A DNA stretch of 64,000 nucleotides from NCBI GenBank assembly GCA_015680685.1, contig MNCI01020931.1:399704-463703 (forward strand), in the 5' to 3' direction. Shown piece after piece: positions 42,830 to 53,999 of this stretch. The stretch comes from Gnetum montanum. Taxonomy: Eukaryota; Streptophyta; Gnetopsida; Gnetales; Gnetaceae. Numbering within the stretch: the stretch's first letter is position 1; each line of letters begins with the position of its first letter. The translations under genes and the position numbers were made by a program. The notes beneath the pieces were generated by a model. That model ran no database searches. It worked only from the letters and a program-made list of their open reading frames with translations, and had not been told where the DNA came from.

Positions 42830-45578
42830 GATAATTTTGACAAAAAATGAAAAAGAAAATCTAGCAAGGTTGAATGGAACCTCATGTTGTTCCAAATGGA
42901 GGTGGCTCTTCCATAGGTTTCTTCCCCTTGTCGTTAGGCTTCTTAAATTGGTACTTGTTCAAGAGCACCTGCAACTTTTCTTCTTCTATCCTTGGATCAT
43001 GAACCGTTCATGCTGATGAGCCAATGTTGGGTGGATTCAACACGTTTCATAGATACAATAGTTGTAGAAACATCCAATTGGCTTTAACATACCATGTCAC
43101 AAATTTTCGTTGTGCTTATTCAAAAGTTTTGGCCTTTTCTCTGAGTTTATGATAGTCTGTTAATTTTCTAGCCAGATTCACTACTACATCTTTTTATCCC
43201 TAGTAGCCAACTTTAACTGCTTCTAGTTCTGAGTTTGCTACTTAAAGTTTTTGTAGAGCATCTTTTCTATTTGGAAACTCCTTCTCATACAAAGCATAAG
43301 TAGCTACTACTTGTTATTCTAGTTCAGTTTTGGGCCTACCTATTGTTCACATGGTGAGATTAGCATAATAGAGGTTTGCTAATGCCATGTATTCTTTCAA
43401 GTTTTCTATCTATAGGTCTTTATTTTTCACTTCCACTTGATGGATCTGGAACATGTTATCCAAGATGAGTTGTCAATAAAGACTTTATGCTACAATTGAA
43501 CTAATTTTGGCCTTTTTCAATCTAGATCTCTTTATCATTTGTCTACTTGTACATGCTCACTTGGTCTTAGAGTGTTTTTTGATCCTTTCATGTTTCTTAG
43601 CCTCATTTTTTTCATGCACTGATTTTGATAGCTGATTTCTATTGGATGGCATGTACCTCCTCCATAAAGAGGATTTTATTTTTTCTTATGAGGCCACTCA
43701 TATCTTGGTTAATCCTCATTAGCTACTCTCTCAACTGATGGATGCTTTCTTCTAGGATGTTTTTCTACTTCTCTACTATCATTAACTTCTTGTTGTCTGT
43801 AGCAACTTGTTTATTTTCTTCCTATAAGACAACAAGTGCTTTAGCATGGGCATATGATTAGGCTTCAACTACTCAAGCTTTCCATACTATCTTTTCTTTC
43901 TCATCTACTATATCTTTATTGTTGCTTAGGAGAAAATTGATCTTCTCAAGTTTGAATTGTGTTATCTGGTCTAGTGCTATGAATTAAGTTGGATCTTTCC
44001 TCTTTGCTCTCAGGGCTACAAGATCTTCTTGTAATTGGTGAAGCTCATGCTTAGCATGTTCTACCTTGGTTTGGCCATGATTAATTTTTCTTTAGTAGTA
44101 ATTATTTCATATTATGTTGCAGTGATATCACTAGGGATATCAAATAGATTTTTCATAAGTTGTCCTATCTACAAAAGTCTATCCAACACATCTTCATGTT
44201 CTGTAGGAGCCATAGAGATACTAACTATCATTTGACCATCTTTAGCTCCAGAAATATCAGTTGGTGGCATAACAGATACATTAAAAGATTCTTTAATGTG
44301 ATCTATTACTTCTATGGCTTCCACTGCATCATGATGATGTATGATCATAACTAGGGCTCCTCTAAATTCAAGCACCACTTAGAATGATGCAACATTCTCA
44401 AAAATCTATTATGACCACTGGGCCTCTCCTCCAAATTATAACAATATCTATCCAATAGTAGGATTTGTTGAGATGGTTGACCTAACTACATCATCAACTA
44501 ATTTGAAGAAATTGGCCTCTTCCCTACTTCCCCAACTAATAGTTTTTGCAATTTGCTATAAATGACTCGTTGAAGGTTTATAATCTTGTAGCGACAGTGA
44601 TGGAACTTGTGGTTGTTTTTGGTAGTGTTTTATGGATTGGGTAGTCTCCTCAGTGCCTGGTTATTCTTCTAATTGGTCCTTTTGAGGAGTATTCTATGCC
44701 TTCCTCAATGCATCATTTTTATATCCTTGGATACCAACTCGTTTACATAAATTTTGGATAAAGTAATGGAATGGAAGTGTTAACTTCCCTACCTTCTTTT
44801 CTAAGAACTACCTTTGAATTTCTATGAAGTGGAGGTAATTGAAGTTTGCATTAAATTTTCCCATTAATATTACACTTCTTGTGGCCACATATGTAGAGAT
44901 TCTATTCAATATTTTGGTAGAAAATAGGTGATAAGTGCCAATTTTGAAATAGATCTTTTCTTTTGTAGTCAATTCATTGTATTCTTTATCTTCCTTGCCA
45001 AACTTCCACTGAAACCATAGCTTCCTCACATCTATGTTAGATCTGGTTGATATCTATTCCACCTTTGCTCCTTGATTAGGAACATTCAATACCTTTGGAG
45101 TTGCCTTAACTAAGTAAGATAATGAGATTCTTTCAATTTTGATTGTCGCATTAGCTTATTGATTTTGTTAAAATTGAAGTCTTTCTCCTAAATAACATTC
45201 TCCATTGTTTGTCAAAGTAGGCCACAAAGGAGATGACTAAAGTTGGGCCTTAACAACTTCTAAAGAAAATTCCAAAAATGAGCCAAAGTCAAGTTCCATA
45301 ATTACTGTCAACATGATGGATTTTTCCTAAATAGACTAAAGGCATTCAAGTGATAGTGTAAGTTGTTATCCTTGGACAAGTACTGATGGAATATCTACTT
45401 CTACTTGAGCAACTTGCTCTATGGTAGGAGTTTGTTGATGAATTCTAAAGGATTTTGCTTGTTGCTCTCCTTGTTCTACTTGCAAATTTTTCTCACTCGC
45501 TTGTCGTCTTCCATGGCCTCATGGTCTTTTGCTTATCAGTTATGGGAGTTCTCCTTGTGCTCCTTTTTTTGGGGCCAT
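42830..45578 (-). pseudogene. Element E ORF-X: third ORF, coiled-coil protein, family not recognised
   Basis: Start MAPKKGAQGELP (ATG 45578 on minus). Pieces shared with element C's ORF-X: LDFGSFLEFSLEVVKAQL, SSPLWPTLTNNGECYLGE, TYHLFSTKILNR, NLCKRVGIQGYKNDALRKA, then PPTDISG...QMIVSI and LFDIPSDITAT (44378-44100), then charged heptad-like sequence down to about 42830. The conservation of these blocks between C and E, despite stops in both, shows it was once a real protein. Open pieces at 45029-44808 and 44378-44169 are parts of it; plus-strand frames here are shadows. Confidence 0.68.
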
Positions 45579-46071
45579 ATAAAATCAATCAAGGACTTGG
45601 AATTACTAGAATATTCTCATAAATGAGCAACAATTTGATATCTTACTCATACCCTTAGTAATATAAAGTTCTTAGTTCATTATGATCATAGAGTTAGAAG
45701 ATTTTTAAATAACAACCCCATTAGTTCTTTAGATGAGTGCTATGATCAATTAGAAGTCTTCTTAAAGTGATATTGGCCTTAACGTGAGTGATTTACTTTA
45801 AAAATTCTTAATATGTTTCCTTAGACCTATCCCTATAATATCTTCAAGTTAGCAATTTCAAAAAAAAAAAATCAACTCAAATTTCCCTGACTAGCACCCC
45901 ACCATGACTAAGGTCATCACTTTGGGATCATGTAGACTCAAAAATTATGCAAATGACGGCAATAATGAGCAAGTTATGGGTATTAGAAGTTGGGGTGTCA
46001 GAGCTCTTAGCTACAAAGAAAAATTGGCAACAACTCCTTTCTTATGAAATTTAGAAATGAAAAAGCTTTTC

Positions 46072-46076
46072 AAACT
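46072..46076. repeat. Target site duplication AAACT, left copy (solo LTR)
   Basis: Identical to 47170-47174, directly flanking the solo LTR. Confidence 0.92.
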
Positions 46077-46502
46077 TGATGAGTGGCGAGGTACCCCTAC
46101 ACTCCACCATACGAATATGAGTGTACACGCGCGATCCGGTCGAACTCCGCAGACTAAATGCCTTAATGCCACAAGAAACACTTGGGGTTAATCGTTCGTT
46201 GTCTTCCCAGGCTTGCTTGTATGTGTCACGGTGTATGGTTAAGCAAGTCTGAGGTATATGATTTTTTTGGTATTTTCGGCTTATCTTCTATGCTACCAAG
46301 AGAAAGGGTTGAGAAACTAAGCTAACTCTAACTACTGATCTAAGTCTAAATTAACTAGCGTCAGCATCCGTTCCCACTTACCGAACACACCCTGAACTAT
46401 GCAACTGCAGCTTACCAAATGCTAATCGTTACTGGGATCGCCACACGTAATGCAAGTGCTCGAAGTGGTCGTACTGAGGTACCTATTTAGCTTATGTGTG
46501 AT

Positions 46503-46790
46503 AAGCAGCCGATTCCTTAGCCAGCCGTACACACCCGTGGGTGCTCGTAACTAAGTCGTACTTATCACACGTTCTAGCCTAGCAATGAGCAGCCGATTCC
46601 TCAACTAGCCGTACACATCTGACTACCACTAGGATTACCAAGCGCAGAATCCTAGAATATGCTACTGGGTTACCAAGCAGTCGATGCTCATAATTGAGTC
46701 ATACTCATGCATTGTGTCAAGCAGCCGATTCCTTGACTAGCCATACACGTCCGTAGATGCTCGTAATCAAGTCGTACTTGAACGCACTAG
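46503..46790 (-). repeat. Three degenerate tandem units in R-U5 of the solo LTR
   Basis: Each unit starts AGCAGCCGATTCC on plus, continues with an AGCCGTACACxxCCG segment and contains GCTCGTAAxxxAGTCGTACT. The middle unit also carries two CTACTGGGTTACCAAGCAG-type motifs. Only one such unit or fewer is present in element A's LTR. Confidence 0.75.
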
Positions 46791-47051
46791 GAAAGCAGTA
46801 AATGAAAGCAGTAAATGAAACCATGTGCTGCAAGGTTTATCCAATCAAGTTCGTCTTTATTTCCGTACACAACTTGGGTTCAGGTTACAAGCTACTCGAA
46901 TAAAGAGCCGTTCACTCTAGGACTCCTACTGCGGGCACATGGGGAAAAATTCTAACTCTGGAGTGATCAATTTGCCAGAACTTCGCTACACTAGCCAGGA
47001 TTGGGAAATGAAGGGAGTGCCACCTCTTATTTATAGATATGGCGGCGGGAC

Positions 47052-47142
47052 GCGATATCGCATACGCGATATCGCAGGGTAAGACTCTATATCGCATGGG
47101 ATGCGATATCGCAGCGGCCGCGATATCGCGTACGCGATATTG
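47052..47142 (-). repeat. GCGATATCGC palindrome array in U3 of the solo LTR
   Basis: Four perfect GCGATATCGC copies (47052-47061, 47066-47075, 47103-47112, 47120-47129) plus GCGATATTGC (47133-47142) and a degenerate TATATCGC. Very CpG-rich compared with its surroundings and directly upstream of the TATA box on minus. Confidence 0.93.
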
Positions 47143-47182
47143 CGGCCCAGTGCAAGTCGCGTCTCATCAAAACTCCACCATG

Positions 47183-47280
47183 CTATATATAGATTTTATG
47201 CATGCGATATCATAAATAAAACATCGTAGATGCAATATTGTAGGTGCCTATGATATCATAGATACAATGTCACCATAGAA
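47183..47280 (-). promoter_or_regulatory. Internal U3-like module with TATA box upstream of ORF-X (element E)
   Basis: On minus: ATTGTATCTATGATATCATA, more GATATCAT/ATATTGCATC units, then TCTATATATAGC. The element's own LTR U3 holds ATTGTATCTATGATGTCGTA upstream of CTTATATAAGC (55766-55880). Allowing for the solo LTR inserted just downstream, the TATA lies about 510 bp before the ORF-X start, close to the 470 bp in element C. Promoter function is inferred. Confidence 0.58.
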
Positions 47281-48960
47281 AAATCAAAATTCTCAAATAT
47301 TTTTCTCAAAAAATTGAGTTCCATAGGATAGTTGGAAGGTATGGAGACGATGCTTCGGTTGTGAAAAATAAGCATTGAAAGTCTATGATTAAAGAATCTT
47401 AGGTGATGAAAGTATGTAAGGTATTGATAGAATGGATGAGAAAGACAACATTTTTGTGCTATTAGAATGGATAATGTGAATGATATGGGAAGTATTTATT
47501 GTTATTTATTGGAATTAGAAGGCTTAAGATGATGTGCAATCAATTAGCAGGTATAAGATACAATAGTTATACAAGTGGATCCTCCCCAAAGTAGGCTCCA
47601 ACCCTTAATGCCCTTATATAACCATGCCTAAAAGTGTTCTTAGGCACTTATGGAGTTGAATGTAACACATATTTGTTTAGAAAAACATACATATTAGTAC
47701 AACCAAATTGGGAAAATAACTCTATTTTACACAAAATCATAAGTTATGATTATTCAGACAATGGGATGAAATAGTTTTAGAAGGGATTGCAAAAATTGAG
47801 ATGTGAGGTGTCTTACCATAGGCATAATAAATTCTTATGTTTTATTAGTAGTTAAGGTAATCATTAGCCTTTCTGTCCAAGATTCAAACCAAGTCTAGAC
47901 CACATTCTAGTAACATCACATTATTTCATCTCTTGGTGTTACAATCATAAGACTATCAATGTTACAAGGAGTATTGTCACTTGGTGTATTTTCCAAGGAA
48001 GGAGTTTATTCATAGCACTTTATTTTTTTTTTTTTACCTTTCTGAGAAGCCTCCTACCTTTAGGCATGGGTAACATGTCATTCTAGTGGGACCCCCAAAA
48101 ACTTATTTTGTGCCCTTTATTTGTTATTTGTGTCAACCTTTTTAAGGTAGCACTTATTTTACTCTTAGTCCCATCCTTCCTTAGATCTAAATAGATATAA
48201 CACAACCTTAGTAACACAATAGAACTTATAATAATAATCCAAAAAGCATCCACAAGTCTCCTTGATGTCATATCCTTTACATTCCAACGTAGGTCTTCAC
48301 TTTTCTATCTAAGCATAGTGATCACAAGTTTAGTCTTAGTTTGATGATGGAAAGAATATCATTATGGCCATGGTAAGAACCTCTTATTAATGGAATGGAT
48401 GGATGGATGATGTGGGTTCATTGTGCAAATAATCAATCTCTTATGATTTGATAACATAGGAAAATCTTCACCTTATTGGGCTACATCTTACCTTTATTTT
48501 CATGTATTTCATTAATGATCAAAGATTATTTACAAAGGGTTTAAAACAAAGTATGAAAGAAATAGGAAAGATGGTAAAAAATTATGAAAAAGTATAAATA
48601 ATGAAAAATGTTAAAAAATTTAAAGAATGTGAAAAATTGAAGAAATGAAAAAAGTATAAAAGAATAAGAAAATTGTGAAAGAATGTGAAAAATGAAAAGA
48701 ATTGTAAAACAAAGAAAATAGAAAAATCAAAAAGGTGCCTACGGTTACAAATGGACACCTCAACAACTATTATGAAGATCAAGAAAATGAAAGATAGAAC
48801 AAGTGGAAGACTGGTGAGTAGGTTGGGTGGATTTCTTTGAGTACTCATAATATGATTCAATTTGTTGGATGTTGATAAGGATAAGCTTATGTAGACTAGA
48901 TGGGTGATGAATATTTAAGGCACTAGATAGACACATGGTGTGTCCTATGTATGACCCCTC
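47281..48960 (-). other. Element E 3' noncoding region between integrase and ORF-X
   Basis: AT-rich, with a T-rich tract on minus at 48580-48720 in the position of the post-pol tract of the other elements. Blocks related to B's 3' region occur (for example around 47580, GTGGATCCTCCCCAAAGTAGGCT). The Phe-rich open frame at 48582-48860 is a product of the T-rich tract. Confidence 0.65.
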
Positions 48961-49960
48961 CTAAAGTGTCTGAAATTTAGCCTTTTTGGGTAAATTACTA
49001 GGATTGTAATAGAGGACCTTATCACCCAATTGTATGGTTACATTTCTTAACCGTGAATCATGCCTAAGTTTGGAATATTTCTTGTGGACTTCACTACCCA
49101 TAAGTGCTACTTGTCTATTTTCATCTAAAACATTCAAATTCATTAAATGTTCCTTTTTTGCTAAACTCAAATCAAGGTCAAGTTTACTAGTAATAGCTAA
49201 AGTATGAAACTTTGCCTAGATTGTAAGTGTTGGTAACTTTTCATAGACTAACTCATATGGGATGTACCGTATAGGTAATTTCCAGGATGTTCTATAGGCC
49301 CATAGAGCATTGTTTAATTTCATACTCCAATCACATCTAAACCTACTAACCATCCTAGTAACTATTCTAGTAATTTCATGATTAGTAACTTTAGCTTGAC
49401 CATTTGCTTTGGGATGATATGGTGTTGTTAATTTATGGTTGACCCAAAGTTGTTGCATGAGCTTCTTATAGGTAGCATTGGTGAAGCAGGTTCCATTATC
49501 TGATATTAGCATTCTAAGTACTCTAAATCGATTTACCACATGTTGTTGGAAAAACTTGGTAGTTGTTTTTGCTATACAATCTTTTACTATTGTTGCCTCT
49601 GCTCACGTTTTGCAATAATCCATAGTCACAATAATTTATGCTTTTCCATTTGACATTGGTTGAATAGATCCCATGAAATCAGTTTCCCAAATATCTAAAG
49701 ATTCCAACAATTGTATCTAGTGTTGTCTAGCTGTAATTCCTCCATTTCTTTGGCAACATTCACATGATTGGATAAAAGCGTATGCATCTCTAAACAGAGT
49801 AGGCTAGAAGTAGCCTACAATCAATAATTTAAGTGTTGTTCTATACCCTACATAGTAGCCACCACATGGACCTTCATGTGCATCTTGTAATACCCTTTTC
49901 TAGTCATGATTAGGTACACACCATCTAACAAGCCCATCTACACAAAATTTGTACAGGTTA
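48961..49960 (-). pseudogene. Element E integrase
   Basis: HHCC region: LQDAHEGPCGGYYVG ... QSCECCQRN (second His changed to Tyr). Core: WETDFMGS (first Asp kept), RMLISDNGTCFTNATY (second Asp kept), YHPKANGQAKVTN (Glu changed to Lys). Then ALWAYRTSWKLPIRYIPYEL and the C-terminal RNVTIQLGDKVLYYNP. The C-terminal 69-residue piece and the 107-residue core piece are open frames, the best-preserved integrase pieces of the window. Confidence 0.92.
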
Positions 49961-50169
49961 CCATTTATTTCCATGCATTGTTTAGCTTTGTGAAGGAATT
50001 GTTCACATTGTTTTTTATTCCATTCAATAGGAAGCTCTTGTATGGTGAGATATGTTAGGTAATCTACTATCCATGGCTATTTTATTGAACTTACAACCTT
50101 TGTTGTTCAAGTAAAGAGCAGAAAATTGGTATGATAAGGGTTCTACTCAATTGTCTACGTCCCATTCCA

Positions 50170-51410
50170 ACCTTGATCAATGATTAGCTACTACATTTTC
50201 TATTTCTTTTTTTATCAATCATTGTGATGTTAAAATCTTGAAGAATCACAAGCCATCTTATCACTCTAAGATTGACTGTTGGCTTGTTCATTAAAAAATT
50301 GGATGGCACTATGGTTTGTGCGAACATAGATCTAGTAACTGAGCACATAATGTCTGAATTTTTCAAGTGCATACACCACATCCATAAGCTCCTTTTCAGT
50401 TGTGATGTAGTTTAATTATTCTTTGGTGATGCTCCTACTTTCACAATGTATGTAGTATGGTCTCTTTTGATTATCAAGTTATGTTAGGACTACACCAAGT
50501 GCATAGTTGGAGGCATTAGTTATGATATGAAAAGACCTTGATCAATCTAGGTATTGGAGGATTTGTGTGTCAACTAACTTCTATTTCAAATTTTTGAACA
50601 CCTTTTTTCATGACTCAATCCTCTCAAAAGGTGTATCCTTCTTTGTGAGTTCTACCAACAATTTGGCTATTTTCAAGAAGTTTCAATAAATCTTATGTAG
50701 TATCACGTATGGCCAAAAAAGGATCTTACATCTTTTATTGTCTATAGCCTTTGAGTGATATTTTGGATGGCTATTTTTTTCAAGGTCTACCTCTATATAC
50801 TTTTGGAAGATTTTGTGTCCAAATACAATGCCTTCCTAGACCATAAGATGGCTCTTTTGCCAATTGTGCTTTAGATTAGTTTCAACACATCTTTTAAGTA
50901 CTTACTCCAACCGAACCATGGCTTGTTTGAAATCTAGCACAAATGTGGAGAAATCATCCATGAAAACTTTAGTACCATTGTCTATATGCTTTTGGAAGAT
51001 GGATTAAACCAGTCTCTGGAAGGTTGCTAATGCATTGCATAGACCAAATGACATTTTTCTATAAGCAAACGTTTCCCATGAACTAGTGAATGTGGTTTCC
51101 TCTTGGTCCTCAAGTGTGATGCGGATTTGATTTATCCATTGTACCCATCCAAAAAACCATAGTACTCATGTCCTAAAATTGTATCCAAGACTTTATCAAC
51201 AAAGGACAATAGAAAATGATCCTTAAGTGTGGCTAAGTTCAACAACCGAAAGTTGATGAAAATGCACCAGTTGCCTTCCTTCATTGGAACTATTACCAAA
51301 GGGCTTACCCATTCACTATCTACAATTGGATAAATGAATTTTGCCTTTATCAACTTTTCCAATTCTTGCTTGACTACCTCTTTGAGTTTAGGATTAAGTC
51401 TTCATTGAGG
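50170..51410 (-). pseudogene. Element E reverse transcriptase and RNase H
   Basis: RT: LKEVVKQELEKLIKAKFIYP, VSPLVIVPMKEGNWCIFINF, LSFVDKVLDTI, YYGFLDGYNG, MSFGLCNALATFQ and VFMDDFSTF with both catalytic Asp. RNase H: FHIITNASNYALGVVLT (catalytic Asp changed to Asn), TTEKELMDVVYALEKFRHYV, VRTNHSAIQF (Asp to Asn). Several stops and frameshifts. Confidence 0.92.
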
Positions 51411-51459
51411 TTGGCATTTTGGTTTGACTACAAGATCAGTGTAGATCCAATGTTGACAA

Positions 51460-52300
51460 ATTTATGAATCAATTCCTGTGATCTCATCATAAAACCATGC
51501 AAATGTTGTGGTCCATCTATTGAGCACTTCTAGTAGTTTTCCTATTTGTTCCTTATCTATTTTGGCATTGATAATTACTGGCTTCTTGTTGCTCAGAAAT
51601 GTGTATTCTAATGTTGCTAGTAGGGCATTCAATTCTAGTGATTCTAGTTCCATTATGTCTGGGATTTTCAAGTATTCCTAGTCTATTTCTTCCTCCTGAT
51701 TATTTTGAAGGTAAGAGTGTTATTTTCTTAATTGTTCCAAATTATCTATTTCTACCATGTAGGTACTGATGATCTATTCTTCTAGCTCCATGTACTTATT
51801 AGGTTGGGTTTCTTCATTGGTAATTAGCCATTAGGTGCCCTCTTGTTGGGTGGTTGCTGTATATAGGAAATTTTGCACACAACTTGTTTCTACACATCGA
51901 TTGCATGCCTTAGTCTCTTTTCATTTAATGGACCAAATTCTTTGCATTCAATTGCACCTGTGACCATTGTATGCAATACATGGAACCCTTTGTTTGTGTA
52001 TGATTTCAACTTCATCTTCCTTGGAAATCTCCAAGGATAAATCAAAAATTCCAATCTTAGCATCCATGATGCTAAGCCAAGCTCTTCCCATCATAATTCA
52101 GAACTCTCCCTTATTTTTCTCCACATGAATTACTAGAAAATTAGTGGGATAGGACCAGCCACTAATTGTGGTAATCACATCATCTACCTATCCAAGTGGA
52201 ATAGTGATTGATTGGTCTACAAACACTAAATAGATGTTACCTTTTTTTAGTGATGGGAGGTTCTAGGCCTAGTACATGTCTTGAGATATCAAATTTACTC
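51460..52300 (-). pseudogene. Element E protease domain and linker to RT
   Basis: LDFGSGVNLISQDMY (Asp kept, Ser-Gly changed), SGWSYPTNFLVIHV, IMMGRAWLSIMDAKIGIFD, then the linker with LELNALLATLEYTFLSNKKP and TTFAWFYDEITGID in an open 69-residue frame (51671-51462). Homologous to B 20052-21060. Confidence 0.83.
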
Positions 52301-52999
52301 CAGACCCAAAATCAAATAGAGCTTTGCATGATTTTTATCTCACTATTTAGAAATAAATCAAGGAACTTCTTAGATCGGTTTGTTTCTATGAAAGAGCCCT
52401 TTCCTTGATATAAATAGTTACTATTTGTGTGAGCATGATAGTTGTGACATTTGGACTTGATGAAGTTGAAAGCTTAGTGCATTGGAAATGACTTGATGTG
52501 AATGGGATGGAGTTAGATGTGTTCCCCATCTACTGAGTCTTCTCTGGGCTCATTCTAAAGAATGGTCATTTCTTGGATTGAGACTCATAAGTAACCTTTC
52601 TCTCATGTGTATTAACTACCCTTGTAGCATTTTTTGGCTAAGGTTGTCATGACAAGTTCCCCTGCATAATAGGAGATGGCACTAGTGAAAGAGAACTAAA
52701 GTGTTGAGTAGTAGGTCTAGCTATTGGTGGATTCACGTATAAGTTGGAATCAATCCTTGGTGACGTCGATCTATAGTATTTTTCTAAATACTATGGTGGG
52801 ATTTGAACATTTGCACAATTAGGCAAGACTAGATCTTGGACATAGTATCCATAAGAATCATGTTATCGATGTGGATACTATTGGCATAGTGATGGCATGG
52901 CCCATGATTGCAATTGCTACCATTGTTGCTAATAGTGCTCCTACAACTGCAACAAGGCTCCACTAGGATAGTACATTGGTTGAGGTTATCATCTGTAGT

Positions 53000-53976
53000 T
53001 ACCTTGAGGATAAGGTAACTGTCTGGGCATTTGCTTTTGAACAAATCATGGGTTAAGTGCATATGCCCCAGTTTTTTATAGATGTACCATGACTGGACAA
53101 CATCCCTTAGGATGTTCATTTTAGCACATAGTGCAACCTTCATCATATGTGAAGCTGGTGTTTGAGTACCTAGCTACTGAAGCAACTTTGCCATTTTTTC
53201 CAAATTCCTTCTTCTTCTTTTTGTCTCTACCTCTATTGAGCACTTGTTCTACTATTTCCTCCACAATCATTAGTGCTATTGTACATCGTTCATCTACTGA
53301 ATCCCACATTTTCACTTCCTGTGCTACTACATTGACAAAAAATTTCTAAGTAGTGTCTCTTTCCTGATGACCTCGTCTAAGGTTTCTTCCTCTTGGGTAT
53401 TACATACTCATGCATCTCTTTTCTAGATTTATGGATCCCTATTGTATTCTTCAGCTAATTCCCTTTTTCTAAGTTCTTCTTCTTCTTTTCCCACTTGATC
53501 AATTAGTCTTTAAATCCAATGGGTGGTTAATTCTAATAGTCTTCCTTGGGAATAAACCCCAAGGATCTATCTTGTTTGCTTCTCAACCCATCTATGATGT
53601 GCCTTAGTTGTTTCTTTGATGAAAATCAATGGCCTAGGCATCTATGTAATAATGAATAATATCTACCCATTGCTACATCAAGAGTCTCATGAGTCCCTTG
53701 TTTCCAATTCTAGATTTACTTTCTTAGGTTTGACACTTGTGAATATGTCTGATATTTTTCATTAAAAATTTCAAGCATGGTACTCTAGCATTTTATGGAT
53801 ACAAGTTCTAGTGACCTATACTAGCTTTTCGCTTCCTTCACTAGTCTTCTAGGAAACAACTTTAATTTCTGTCAATCACTCTCTATATTTTGAAGGGCAC
53901 AAGCATTGTGGAATGCTCGAAGGTGATGTTGAGGATCAACATTACAACCTCCTTCAAATTGGGGCATGTTATTCAT
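53000..53976 (-). pseudogene. Element E Gag capsid domain and knuckle-like motif
   Basis: Capsid: MNNMPQFEGGCNVDPQHHLR, LKLFPRRLVKEAKS, STMLEIFNEKYQTYSQV and QGTHETLDVAMGRYYSLLH. A KKKKEFGKNGKV-type basic piece precedes EGCTMC and NEHPKGCCP, the knuckle-like motif with a stop between its halves (about 53140-53100). Heavily decayed. Confidence 0.82.
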
Positions 53977-53999
53977 ATCTAGTCATTTGATTTGGCTAT

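Larger units (their letters stand above)
46077..47169 (-). mobile_element. Solo LTR of the A family (1093 bp) inside element E
   Basis: On minus begins TGATGAGACGCGACTTGC and ends CCTCGCCACTCATCA, with perfect AAACT target copies. Contains a GCGATATCGC array (47052-47142), a TATA box (minus TATAAATAAG, 47026-47035), an AATAAA near the TTTATTCGAG region, and three degenerate AGCAGCCGATTCC-type units of the R-U5 (46503-46790) that explain its greater length than the LTR of element A. A solo LTR arises by recombination between the two LTRs of a full insertion. CpG sites are better kept than in neighbouring LTRs. Confidence 0.95.

Noticed and set aside
48582-48860. Phe-rich 92-residue ORF resembling a membrane protein
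   Set aside because: Translation of the T-rich tract that follows integrase in element E; no counterpart in relatives.
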